64,000 nucleotides of DNA from a virus. A program made the position numbers and the translations under genes. Each line of letters begins with the position of its first letter. Position 1 is the first letter of the stretch. Below, piece by piece: positions 47,279 to 54,862 of the stretch. Where the stretch lies: positions 1 through 64,000 of the IMG/VR virus record IMGVR_UViG_3300021961_000037. The stretch is one strand, 5' to 3'. The notes beneath the pieces were generated by a model that made no database searches, had not been told where the DNA came from, and saw nothing but the letters and a program-made list of their open reading frames with translations.

Positions 47279-47803
47279 ATGAATGATGATGCATTTGCGC
47301 GTTTGGTCGCTGATGAGGTCAAAAACAAAGCAACCGGTGAGGAAGTTGCCTATCTGTTGTTGCCAGAGAACTGGTCTAGGTGGCAACGTGCGCTTAAATC
47401 ACTTATTGACAATCTGAACTCGCAGCGAAATTCCATTATTGAAAGCGAACGCTCAGCAATCAATAAATACAAGCACCTTGGAGATGAGGGCGTTGTCATC
47501 ATTTCTGAACTGAACGCAAACTTTGAAGATCGCCGCAGGAAGATTGAGCGCTTTACTTTCTTCGTTGAGCAAAAATACGATGAAGTAACCCGAAAGATTG
47601 CCACAAATACTGAAGAGATTGATAAGCGTGTCGGTATGGTCGGTTTCTATCGCCGAGCAATAGAGAAGCATCGAGAGTTGATGAAAGAGTACGAACTTGA
47701 CTCAACGGACATTGATGATGCTCTTTGGGCTGCGCTTGATGGACGCTGGGAATTTGACGACATTACAGAAGAAAGCGCATACGAATCCCTAGACAGGGAC
47801 TAA
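47279..47803 (+). CDS. Coiled-coil hypothetical protein
   Basis: This 174-residue, highly charged helical protein has long amphipathic stretches (NSQRNSIIESERSAINKYKH, DEVTRKIATNTEEIDKRVG) and an acidic end. No enzymatic motif is visible. It sits between the exonuclease and the PAPS-reductase-like gene in the same transcript. Confidence 0.72.
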   Translation: MNDDAFARLVADEVKNKATGEEVAYLLLPENWSRWQRALKSLIDNLNSQRNSIIESERSAINKYKHLGDEGVVIISELNANFEDRRRKIERFTFFVEQKYDEVTRKIATNTEEIDKRVGMVGFYRRAIEKHRELMKEYELDSTDIDDALWAALDGRWEFDDITEESAYESLDRD

Positions 47804-47812
47804 TGTTTCTTC

Positions 47813-48946
47813 GTGACACGTCAACGACTATTCCTTGACATTTCATGTGTTGATGCGGCAAGGCAACGGATTCGCCATGTTTACGACACATTTGACACTG
47901 TTTGTGTTCAGTTTTCTGGCGGTAAAGATTCGACTGCCATTCTTTATCTGGCGAAAGAAGTTCACGAAGAACGAAATCTGGGTCCTGTAAAAGTTATTTT
48001 TCGTGACGAAGAGATGGTCAGTCCGTCGGTTGTTCGTTTCGTTGAGAAGGTAAAGAATTATGACTGGGTTGATATGGAGTGGTATTGCCTTCCGTCCGGT
48101 CAGGAGGTGTGGGTTCTTGGTCGCCGTGAGTACGCGATGCTCTGGTCTCAGGCACGGAAAGAAGACGGTCGGCTAGTAAGAGATATGCCCGAGTGGGCTA
48201 TCAGGGCTGAGCATTTCGGTTTGGATCCAGCAAAACCCTCGCCAAAACTTGTTGACCATTACACGATGCAGGGGAAGAAGGGGAGGACGGCGTTTATTAC
48301 TGGTGTGCGCGCCAATGAGTCAATGGTTCGCTACAGGTCGTGTGTTCAAAAGTTGCATGAGAACTATATAGTCGCACCGTTCATGATGCCGAAATCAATT
48401 CCCCTGAGGTTTGCAAAAGTTATTTACGACTGGACAACCGAAGATGTTATGAAGTTTCTGATTCACGAACATAACGCCGAGTACTGCGAATACTACGACC
48501 TTGCCGAAATGACTGGAAGTAATTCTCGTGTTGGCATTCCACTTCACTCTGTCGCTATTAGGAGGATTGGGGATGTTGTCGCCACGGAGCCAGAATTTTA
48601 CGATGACCTTGTCAGGTGTTTCCCGCAAATTGATGCGCAGAGGAGATATTGGAAGTATTTTGACATTGAGAGTTTGATTGCGAACTATGCGTCAAACGGA
48701 TGGGACGGAGTGCGTGATTGCATTGAAGATAACATGTTGACTCCGGGGCTGAAGCAGGATGCTATGAAGTTTGCTTCTGATTTTAGGAAGAAGCGCGCAG
48801 TTGACCCGTTTGGTTTTCCGCTTGAGTATTTGATTCGAACACTTTTGTTGAATGAGTTTCATCAATCAACCCCTACGCCAGTAGGTCCGAAAACAAGGGC
48901 ACACACAATGAGAATGAAGGCAATTGAGTCTGGGGAGGACTATTAG
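47813..48946 (+). CDS. PAPS-reductase-family PP-loop protein
   Basis: The 377-residue protein has the adenylyl-binding PP-loop VQFSGGKDSTAILYLA near residue 33 and a family-like FRDEEMVSPSVVRF. A later FITGVRANESMVRYRSC segment resembles phosphoadenosine-phosphosulphate reductases and IbrA-type proteins. Phage versions are not assimilatory enzymes and are often encoded beside a ParB-like gene, as here. A role in DNA or RNA sulphur modification or in transcription control is possible. The GTG start is at 47813; it overlaps the next gene by one base. Confidence 0.83.
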   Translation: MTRQRLFLDISCVDAARQRIRHVYDTFDTVCVQFSGGKDSTAILYLAKEVHEERNLGPVKVIFRDEEMVSPSVVRFVEKVKNYDWVDMEWYCLPSGQEVWVLGRREYAMLWSQARKEDGRLVRDMPEWAIRAEHFGLDPAKPSPKLVDHYTMQGKKGRTAFITGVRANESMVRYRSCVQKLHENYIVAPFMMPKSIPLRFAKVIYDWTTEDVMKFLIHEHNAEYCEYYDLAEMTGSNSRVGIPLHSVAIRRIGDVVATEPEFYDDLVRCFPQIDAQRRYWKYFDIESLIANYASNGWDGVRDCIEDNMLTPGLKQDAMKFASDFRKKRAVDPFGFPLEYLIRTLLLNEFHQSTPTPVGPKTRAHTMRMKAIESGEDY

Positions 48947-49494
48947 TGAATGTCGTAACTGTTCCGCTTAGTTCGTTGAGGGCACCGAGTTGGGGGTCAA
49001 CATATCTTCTTCGTCCTGACAAAACGCTTCTTCGTATATCGCTCGTTGAATCTGGGTGGTTACAACCTTTGGTTGTGCGACTTGATGACCAGACAATAAT
49101 TGATGGAACGAAAAGGTGGGATATTGCCTGCTCGGACGACAAGTTTTTGTCCAAGTTTGGTTCCGATGTCCCCGTTGTTTACCATGATGTTGACGAGATT
49201 GATGCGATGATTCTTCATGTGCGCCTGAATAGGGCTAGGGGGAATGTTCACCCGGTCGGTCTTAGCGCAATCATGAAGAAGATTGTTTACTCAGGGAAAT
49301 ACGACGATAAAGATTTGTCAAATATCTTCGTAATGGGTGATGACGAGGTTGACCTTTTGCTTTCAAGCGGTTTGCTCAAGAATAAGAACTGGGCAAAGTA
49401 TGAGTATTCCCGAGCATGGGTTCCGATTGAGGTTCCGAAGGGGGCTGATGCTGGAACATCGTTTATAGAGCGACCACCTAATCCCGATAGGTAG
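48946..49494 (+). CDS. ParB/sulfiredoxin-like protein (IbrB-like)
   Basis: The 182-residue protein has a compact ParB-N-type domain: TVPLSSLRAPSW, then VESGWLQPLVVRLDDQTIIDGTKRW, DVPVVYHDVDEI and LHVRLNRARGNV. The pair with a PAPS-reductase-like gene mirrors ibrA-ibrB arrangements in prophages. Coupling is by a GTG overlapping the preceding stop region (TAGTG). A distinct ParB-like protein is encoded at 4896-5660. Confidence 0.8.
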   Translation: MNVVTVPLSSLRAPSWGSTYLLRPDKTLLRISLVESGWLQPLVVRLDDQTIIDGTKRWDIACSDDKFLSKFGSDVPVVYHDVDEIDAMILHVRLNRARGNVHPVGLSAIMKKIVYSGKYDDKDLSNIFVMGDDEVDLLLSSGLLKNKNWAKYEYSRAWVPIEVPKGADAGTSFIERPPNPDR

Positions 49495-49510
49495 TTTTAG
49501 ACCCACTTTC

Positions 49511-49538
49511 TTGAAATGTGGTAAAGTCGTTGTAGTTT
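49511..49538 (+). promoter_or_regulatory. Putative promoter before the tail operon
   Basis: TTGAAA (49511-49516), 16 bp spacer, TAGTTT (49533-49538). AGGGG follows shortly before the ATG at 49555. Confidence 0.4.
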
Positions 49539-49554
49539 CTTTTCAGGGGTGAGT

Positions 49555-49935
49555 ATGCCACGACCGCGTTTCACGGAAGATATTGAATTCCGCACAGATG
49601 TCAATACGGCTGGTGATGTAATTCGTCGTGCCCGGTTTGTTGCGCGTCCTAGGCGTGTTGGCGGAAGGACTGTTCCTGGAAATGCGCGATACTACCGCCG
49701 ACGACAGCAGGAACTGTTGGCTGGCCGTCGTGCCGCCCAACGAGCAGCAAGGGGTGCAAGACGGACACGTGCGACTGCACAAAGGGCTGGGCGTCGCGCT
49801 GGTAATCCTCGTGCCGCTGGTGGTGGTCGTCGCACTGTTACGCCTCGTGGTCGGGGTGGTGTGCGTGGAGCGCTGGCTCGTGTTGCTCGGGGTATTGCCA
49901 ACCGTCTTGAGAGACGCCGTACCCGCCGTCGTTGA
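49555..49935 (+). CDS. Arginine-rich basic protein
   Basis: This 126-residue protein is mostly Arg, Ala and Gly after a short acidic start (FTEDIEFRTDVNTAGDV). The long tail (RRAAQRAARGARRTRATAQR and similar) is protamine-like and should bind DNA or RNA strongly. It may be a capsid-interior or DNA-condensing protein. The ATG at 49555 has AGGGG upstream; the GTG two codons earlier is the alternative. A hydrophobic frame on the same strand is a by-product of the Arg codons. Confidence 0.65.
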   Translation: MPRPRFTEDIEFRTDVNTAGDVIRRARFVARPRRVGGRTVPGNARYYRRRQQELLAGRRAAQRAARGARRTRATAQRAGRRAGNPRAAGGGRRTVTPRGRGGVRGALARVARGIANRLERRRTRRR

Positions 49936-49949
49936 TCGGGAGGTGAACC

Positions 49950-50576
49950 GTGCTGGTTACGGTTTCTGAGTTACAAAAATATATGGACATCCGGTTTTCA
50001 AGCCGTCAGGAAGAGGCTGCCGAGTATGTCATAGAAGGCTTGCAAAGTGAGTTAGAGGCATATTTGCGTCGACCAGTTGAAGTTAACAACTATGTCGAAA
50101 CATATGTGATGGACAACAATCATGTTGGTGTTCCAATGTCATCTTTCCTTTACAACTATGACGATGTCGGAACGCATGAAATGATGAATGTTGCCCAACC
50201 GCCAGTGACTGTTTATTTGGACAACTCTCCAGTTGCATCTGTTAACTCGGTTAAAATTGTGCACCCGAACGATGCAACCGAAATAACACAGGTTGAAGGT
50301 CGTGACTACATTGTCCGTAAATACGGGATTGATTTGTATACCGCTTTTTCGAACGACAAAGTTATTGTTGATTATGAGGCTGGTCTTGATGGGGAAAACA
50401 TCAAGATGTTCAAGTTGATGATTCTGCGTGCTGGGACACGAGAGATGCAAAATATGCATGACGATGTTGTCGGAGTGAAAGACCTTGAAACACGAAATGT
50501 TGCTCCACTTGAAACGGGATTTTTGGAAAAAGAACTTCTCGCAGTTAAGCGGTGGCGTCGAAACAGAATAGCCTGA
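49950..50576 (+). CDS. Head-tail connector (adaptor) protein
   Basis: The 208-residue protein starts MLVTVSELQKYMDIRFSSRQ and is helical at both ends with a beta-rich middle (PVTVYLDNSPVASVNSVKIV, GRDYIVRKYGIDLY). This fits gp6/gp15-like connectors that bind the portal and close the head. The GTG start is at 49950. It precedes genes for tail completion and terminator proteins, in the standard order. Confidence 0.75.
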   Translation: MLVTVSELQKYMDIRFSSRQEEAAEYVIEGLQSELEAYLRRPVEVNNYVETYVMDNNHVGVPMSSFLYNYDDVGTHEMMNVAQPPVTVYLDNSPVASVNSVKIVHPNDATEITQVEGRDYIVRKYGIDLYTAFSNDKVIVDYEAGLDGENIKMFKLMILRAGTREMQNMHDDVVGVKDLETRNVAPLETGFLEKELLAVKRWRRNRIA

Positions 50577-50577
50577 C

Positions 50578-51036
50578 ATGACTGTTGAAGTGCGTGTACG
50601 AGTTTTTGCTGAAGCGGCTATCCGGCGTATGCGCGATATGGAGCGCAGGTCTAAGGATTTCAGACCAGTTCTCAGATGGGCGAAGCGTGAAATTGAAAAA
50701 GCAAACGCCCGAAACTTTGCTGCCAGCGGACTTCCTGTTGGTGGGTGGGCACCGCTTGATGCAAGGTACGCAGCGTGGAAAGCAACAAACTTTCCTGGAC
50801 GCCCAATCATGGAAGTGAACGGCAGGTTGGCGGACAGTCTTACGAGGCTGGATGGTCCGGTGAACAAAATACGGTTGAAGTCGGCAGAGTTTGGCACCGA
50901 TGTGGAATACGCAAAGTTTCATCAGTACGGAACAAGCAGGATGCCGAAGCGTCAAATTGTTTATGAGCCAAAGGGTTTTGCGAGGACATTGGCAGAGCAC
51001 ACTGGCGAGTATGTTGTTTATGGGCGGTTCCGATGA
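50578..51036 (+). CDS. Tail-completion protein (Mu gpG-like)
   Basis: The 152-residue protein has the virion-morphogenesis pattern: an N-terminal helix, then NFAASGLPVGGWAPLDARYA, LADSLTRLDG, and FGTDVEYAKFHQYGTSRMPKR before a short C-terminus. Mu gpG and HK97 gp10-like proteins act at the head-tail joint. It overlaps the next gene by four bases. Confidence 0.78.
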   Translation: MTVEVRVRVFAEAAIRRMRDMERRSKDFRPVLRWAKREIEKANARNFAASGLPVGGWAPLDARYAAWKATNFPGRPIMEVNGRLADSLTRLDGPVNKIRLKSAEFGTDVEYAKFHQYGTSRMPKRQIVYEPKGFARTLAEHTGEYVVYGRFR

Positions 51037-51620
51037 CAGAGTTAATGCAGGGCGCACAATTCGCCAAAGCGTATGTAAATAATTACCTAAACGCTGACTT
51101 ACCGTCTCGTTTAGTTAAGTATCGCAGCGGGTGGAATCTTGACGACCGTGAACTGCCGAATCCAGAACTTTTCCTCACATACGAGCCGATTGCTTTGGAT
51201 CACTGGCCGACGGTAATAACTGTCGCTATTTCAACGAATCGCTTTGAGAGGTTGATGCTTGGCGCGGAGGGCGACCCCCTTTACAGAGTTAATTACAACA
51301 TGAGGACATATATCTGGACGAAAACAGAGGGTTCAGAAGAAGTGACCCTTATGCGAGACAGATTGACAACCGTACTTCGTTCGGCATTGCTTGACAGACC
51401 CTCTCTTAATCGTCATGACGCGACATATGGATGTGATGCCCAGATTGATGAAGAAAGTCTCACCGAAGAATTTTCCGACTTGACCCTAATCAAGGGCGAC
51501 CGCGTCTTGGCGGGAGCATATTTAGGGTATGATTTAATGTTGACAGAAGTTATTTATAGAGACCAAGTTGGTAGTCTCTCGGAAATCAGTACAGAAGTAT
51601 ATAACCTTCGTGGAGAGTAG
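51033..51620 (+). CDS. Putative tail terminator protein
   Basis: This 195-residue alpha/beta protein has a beta-strand ladder (LFLTYEPIALDHWPTVITVA, YRVNYNMRTYIWTKTEG) and a following helix (EEVTLMRDRLTTVLRSALLD). This arrangement is typical of phage neck or tail-terminator proteins. The position directly before the sheath genes supports that reading. No exact family is claimed. Confidence 0.65.
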   Translation: MTELMQGAQFAKAYVNNYLNADLPSRLVKYRSGWNLDDRELPNPELFLTYEPIALDHWPTVITVAISTNRFERLMLGAEGDPLYRVNYNMRTYIWTKTEGSEEVTLMRDRLTTVLRSALLDRPSLNRHDATYGCDAQIDEESLTEEFSDLTLIKGDRVLAGAYLGYDLMLTEVIYRDQVGSLSEISTEVYNLRGE

Positions 51621-51626
51621 TTTCAG

Positions 51627-52055
51627 ATGCGTGTTATAACGGATAAAACATTTGGTGGTGAAGACGGGATGGTTCGTATTTGGAACCAGACTGCTGGCCT
51701 CGTACAAGTTACGCCAGATGGTCATCTGTTGGGCGCCCATCAGTCTGCTTGGGTTGACGACAATGAGACTGTTCAGCACCTGATTGAAATCAACCATGTC
51801 GTAGTTACTGCTGGGACATCAAAGAAAACCGCAAAAAAAAATACAAAAGCCAAAGCAAAGCCGATAGACCAGCCCCAGAAAGATACCTCAGAGGTTCTTC
51901 CTGTTGTCCTGGAGCAAGACCCTGAGGTAACTCAGGTTAATGAAACACAGCAAGAAACAGCAACAACTGATAATACTGCAATACTTGACAGTTTTGTTTT
52001 GGATAGTTCGCCTATCGCAGACAATACTGAAAGTGTTTCAGTCGAGAACATCTAA
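51627..52055 (+). CDS. Putative minor structural protein
   Basis: The 142-residue protein has a small N-terminal beta domain (VRIWNQTAGLVQVTPDGHLL, QSAWVD) of the kind found in phage structural proteins. A Lys/Ala-rich hinge (KKTAKKNTKAKAKP) and a long acidic, likely disordered tail follow. The function is unknown; its position between tail terminator and sheath suggests a virion component. Confidence 0.65.
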   Translation: MRVITDKTFGGEDGMVRIWNQTAGLVQVTPDGHLLGAHQSAWVDDNETVQHLIEINHVVVTAGTSKKTAKKNTKAKAKPIDQPQKDTSEVLPVVLEQDPEVTQVNETQQETATTDNTAILDSFVLDSSPIADNTESVSVENI

Positions 52056-52061
52056 CTAATG

Positions 52062-52067
52062 TATACT
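52062..52067 (+). promoter_or_regulatory. -10 box upstream of the sheath gene
   Basis: TATACT (52062-52067), about 44 nt before the sheath ATG. The -35 is weak. GGAGG precedes the start by about 8 nt. Confidence 0.4.
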
Positions 52068-52117
52068 CGCTGTAAGCAATATTTCCTGAGTTGCATCAAG
52101 ACGACGGAGGATGCCGG

Positions 52118-53578
52118 ATGCCCGGAGTAACAATTTCCACAGCAGTTCGCACAGGTGCGGTTAATACAGGTGTGGCGCCAGCCGCTACCTTCTTCGTCGT
52201 CGGTGAGACGACACGAGGAATCGACACTGAAGCAGTTCTCGTTACATCACTTGAGGATTACGAGACCAAGTTTGGCGCTCATACCACTGGTCAATACACC
52301 TGGTACTCACTCCGAACATTCTTTGAAGAGGGCGGTGTCAACGCCTATGTTGGCCGCGCAACAGCAAGCGATGCGGTTGCTGCAAGTGCAGCCCTTCTTG
52401 ACAGCACATCTGGTGCTGGTCTGACGTTGACAGCGGTCGGCGATGGATCATGGGGAAATGACCTCGAAGCCGTCGTTACTGTTGACGGTTCTGAGTTCAC
52501 ACTAACTGTCTCATACGAAGGTAGTGAAATTTTCTCTGGCACATACACAAGTCTTTCGGGTGCGCTTACGGGAATCAACTTCTCAAGCGGTGCAGCAAAC
52601 TATTTCACCGCTGCTTACACGGTTGGTGCAGACCCGACTGAAACACTTGAAGCAAATGCTGGCGAGGCGTTCACATCTGGCGACAACGGAACAATTGCGA
52701 AGTCGGACTTTGTTTCTGCTCTTGATTTGTTCAGCGCCGAACTTGGCTCTGGCTGTGTTGCGGCACCTGGTGTCGTGACTGGTTCGTCGGACGACTCTGT
52801 GTACACGGGATTGCGTGAGCACGCAGTGGCAATGAACCGAATTGCGCTTTGCAGTTTCTCAACTGGGACATCGCTTTCTGGCGCACGTTCCGCTTCGGAG
52901 GCATACACCGGAACAGAGGGTCATGAGCACATGGCTTTCTATCACCCGTGGGTAGTGATTCCTTCTGGAACTGTTACCGTCAGCATTCCGCCCGAGGGCT
53001 ATGTCGCTGGCGCACGTTCGCGCTCGCACAACCAAGTTGGTCCGTGGCGAGCATTCGCTGGCGTGAACTCTGAGGCTCAGTTTGTCTCTGGTCTCGACAT
53101 GTCTGTCAGCCGATCCGAGGGAGACCTCATGGAGGCAGCACGTGTCAATCCGCTCCGTGTAATCAACGGACGCGTTCGTATCTACGGCGCACGGTCACAT
53201 TCAACTGTCACCGAGCAGTGGCGTTTCATCACTGCACGAGACACAATCAACTACATTGTTGTTGAGGCTGAGAAGCGTCTTGAGGATCTCGTGTTCTCCA
53301 CAATTGACGGACGTCAAACACTGTTTGCAAACATCATCAATGCTTGCCAAGCAGTTCTTGAGCCGGTTCGCATCAACGGTGGATTGTACGAGGGCTTTAC
53401 CGCCGATGGTCGCCGAATTGACTACGGATACACGGTCAAGTGTGATTCTTCAATCAACCCGCTTTCGCAACTTGAGGCTGGCACGGTGAGGTGCCGTGTT
53501 GGTGTACGAGTTTCGAGCGTCGGTGACAAGATTGAAGTTGAACTCATCAAGTCAAACCTCACAACAGCATTGGCATAA
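52118..53578 (+). CDS. Tail sheath protein
   Basis: The 486-residue contractile-tail sheath shows the N-terminal MPGVTISTAVRTGAVNTG, SLEDYETKFG, FFEEGGVNAYVGRA and a beta-rich insertion (about 90-180). The conserved C-terminal half includes HPWVVIP, PPEGYVAGARSRSH, GVNSEAQFVSGLDMSV, NPLRVINGRVRIYGARS and RRIDYGYTVKCDSSINPL. It shows that the phage has a contractile tail. The ATG at 52118 has GGAGG at good spacing; an in-frame start at 52091 is unlikely. Confidence 0.95.
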   Translation: MPGVTISTAVRTGAVNTGVAPAATFFVVGETTRGIDTEAVLVTSLEDYETKFGAHTTGQYTWYSLRTFFEEGGVNAYVGRATASDAVAASAALLDSTSGAGLTLTAVGDGSWGNDLEAVVTVDGSEFTLTVSYEGSEIFSGTYTSLSGALTGINFSSGAANYFTAAYTVGADPTETLEANAGEAFTSGDNGTIAKSDFVSALDLFSAELGSGCVAAPGVVTGSSDDSVYTGLREHAVAMNRIALCSFSTGTSLSGARSASEAYTGTEGHEHMAFYHPWVVIPSGTVTVSIPPEGYVAGARSRSHNQVGPWRAFAGVNSEAQFVSGLDMSVSRSEGDLMEAARVNPLRVINGRVRIYGARSHSTVTEQWRFITARDTINYIVVEAEKRLEDLVFSTIDGRQTLFANIINACQAVLEPVRINGGLYEGFTADGRRIDYGYTVKCDSSINPLSQLEAGTVRCRVGVRVSSVGDKIEVELIKSNLTTALA

Positions 53579-53590
53579 CGGAGGAAGTAA

Positions 53591-54076
53591 ATGGCACGCC
53601 CAGTTCTTTTTAAGAACCTCGCTACACAGCGTCAGGTTGTCGCAAAGATTACACCGAGCAACGCTGGTGGTGACCTTCCGACGTTCCCCGACTACTTCAC
53701 ACAGGTGAGTGGTGGTGAAATCACAGCCGCTGTTGAAAAGGTTTACCACGGTGGCGACATTTTCCCAGAGACCCTGTGCGCTCCTTCGGAAATTGGTGAC
53801 GTAACACTTACTGGCTACCTGTCCGCAGATGCCGATTTCTTGAGCCGTCTCCAGCAGTTGCGCCAGATGGTCGGTCGTGTCCGCTACAACATTGATGTCC
53901 ATGTGTTTGACTGCGATATTGCTGTTCCTGGCGCTGACCGCTCTTACACGAATGCGCTTCTGGTTGGTTTGACAGAGCCCGACGGTGATGCCACCTCGGG
54001 AACCCCTGCAACCTTTGCGATGACTTTCAGCATCTCAACGGTTTCGGTGGCTCGTAACCCGCTCGCCGCTGGCTGA
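53591..54076 (+). CDS. Tail tube protein
   Basis: The 161-residue protein directly follows the sheath gene with a GGAGG start. The beta-rich pattern (DVTLTGYLSADADFLSRLQQ, VRYNIDVHVFDCDIAVPG, ATFAMTFSISTVSVARN) fits a tube protein of contractile phages. It ends at a strong terminator, so sheath and tube can be made in excess over the following tail genes. Confidence 0.87.
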   Translation: MARPVLFKNLATQRQVVAKITPSNAGGDLPTFPDYFTQVSGGEITAAVEKVYHGGDIFPETLCAPSEIGDVTLTGYLSADADFLSRLQQLRQMVGRVRYNIDVHVFDCDIAVPGADRSYTNALLVGLTEPDGDATSGTPATFAMTFSISTVSVARNPLAAG

Positions 54077-54078
54077 TA

Positions 54079-54103
54079 AACCCCCTTTCGGGGTTCCATT
54101 TTT
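54079..54103 (+). terminator. Rho-independent terminator after the tube gene
   Basis: AACCCC (54079-54084) and GGGGTT (54090-54095) form a stem with a CTTTC loop, followed by CCATTTTT. Confidence 0.85.
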
Positions 54104-54119
54104 GATGGCATGGCTGTGT

Positions 54120-54132
54120 TAGTGTTGCCCGC
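54120..54132 (+). promoter_or_regulatory. -10 box, leaderless start of the chaperone gene
   Basis: TAGTGT (54120-54125) ends 7 nt before the ATG at 54133, directly after the terminator. Same hexamer and gap as at 8220 and 15481. Confidence 0.45.
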
Positions 54133-54642
54133 ATGAGCAACGACTTTACTTTCACAAGCGGAAATAATGCTGATGCCGAGGCTGCGGATAGCAATGTCCT
54201 GAATCAGTTGAAGGCGGTTATTCAGAAGACCACGAAGCGTGAGGATATCTTCATTCAGGTTCCTGAGCGTGACGGTGTTCTTGTCCGGGTTTCACCGAAT
54301 ATCACGCAGAACCAGTTGCGTGCATGGCGTCGTAACGCTGGAGATGACACGAAGAAGGGTTTGGATACCCTGAAGTTTTCGTGCAACGTTATTGCTGCCA
54401 CGTGCACTGGCATCATGATTAACGATGAGATTGTCACCAACGACATGGGTGTTGAGGTGACTTTTGCTTCTCAGGAAATCATGCAGATGACTGGTACTTC
54501 GCGTCCGCACCCAGATTGTGTTCAAGCATTTTTTGGTTTGGAGCCACACATTGAGGCGGCGGCTGTCGCCATCATTGAGGCTTCTGGATATGGTGACGCA
54601 GTTGAGGCTGTGGACCCTACGAAGAGGTCTTCGGAGAACTAG
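54133..54642 (+). CDS. Tail assembly chaperone (G part)
   Basis: The 169-residue protein lies between the tube and tape-measure genes, the constant position of gpG chaperones. It has a helical N-terminus (NVLNQLKAVIQKTTKRED), an FIQVPERDGVLVRV strand, and a helix-rich C-terminus. The gene ends near a second frame expected to yield the longer G-T product. The chaperones coat the tape measure during tail-length control. Confidence 0.82.
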   Translation: MSNDFTFTSGNNADAEAADSNVLNQLKAVIQKTTKREDIFIQVPERDGVLVRVSPNITQNQLRAWRRNAGDDTKKGLDTLKFSCNVIAATCTGIMINDEIVTNDMGVEVTFASQEIMQMTGTSRPHPDCVQAFFGLEPHIEAAAVAIIEASGYGDAVEAVDPTKRSSEN

Positions 54643-54818
54643 TCAGCGACGACCGCATCAAAATTGCGGCTCGGCTCGGAGACCTCTTTCATTGCGACCC
54701 GATTAAGTTGCTTGACTGTGATATTGATGAATGGCTGATTCGCCTTGCCTGTGCTAAAGTTATAGAGCAGGATAGAGAAAAACAGGAAGCAGAAGCAAAG
54801 CGTCAATCCAAACGCTGA
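54606..54818 (+). CDS. Tail assembly chaperone extension (T part), -1 frame
   Basis: This is a 70-residue open stretch in the -1 frame relative to the G gene, starting just after an in-frame TGA at 54603 and overlapping G by 37 bases. It has no good start codon of its own. It ends in a charged helix (EWLIRLACAKVIEQDREKQE). Expression by a -1 programmed frameshift is expected; GGACCCT (54612-54618) is one possible slip area, where tRNA-Pro could move from CCT to CCC. Confidence 0.72.
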   Translation, partial: GCGPYEEVFGELVSDDRIKIAARLGDLFHCDPIKLLDCDIDEWLIRLACAKVIEQDREKQEAEAKRQSKR

Positions 54819-54862
54819 TTCCGCTGGAGCGCTCAATATCCGTCTAATCAACGGAGATATGT

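Noticed and set aside
49628-49969. Hydrophobic 113-residue frame overlapping the Arg-rich gene
   Set aside because: Its Val/Leu content is a direct frame-shifted reading of the Arg/Ala codons. The overlapping frame has the better start, AGGGG site and promoter.
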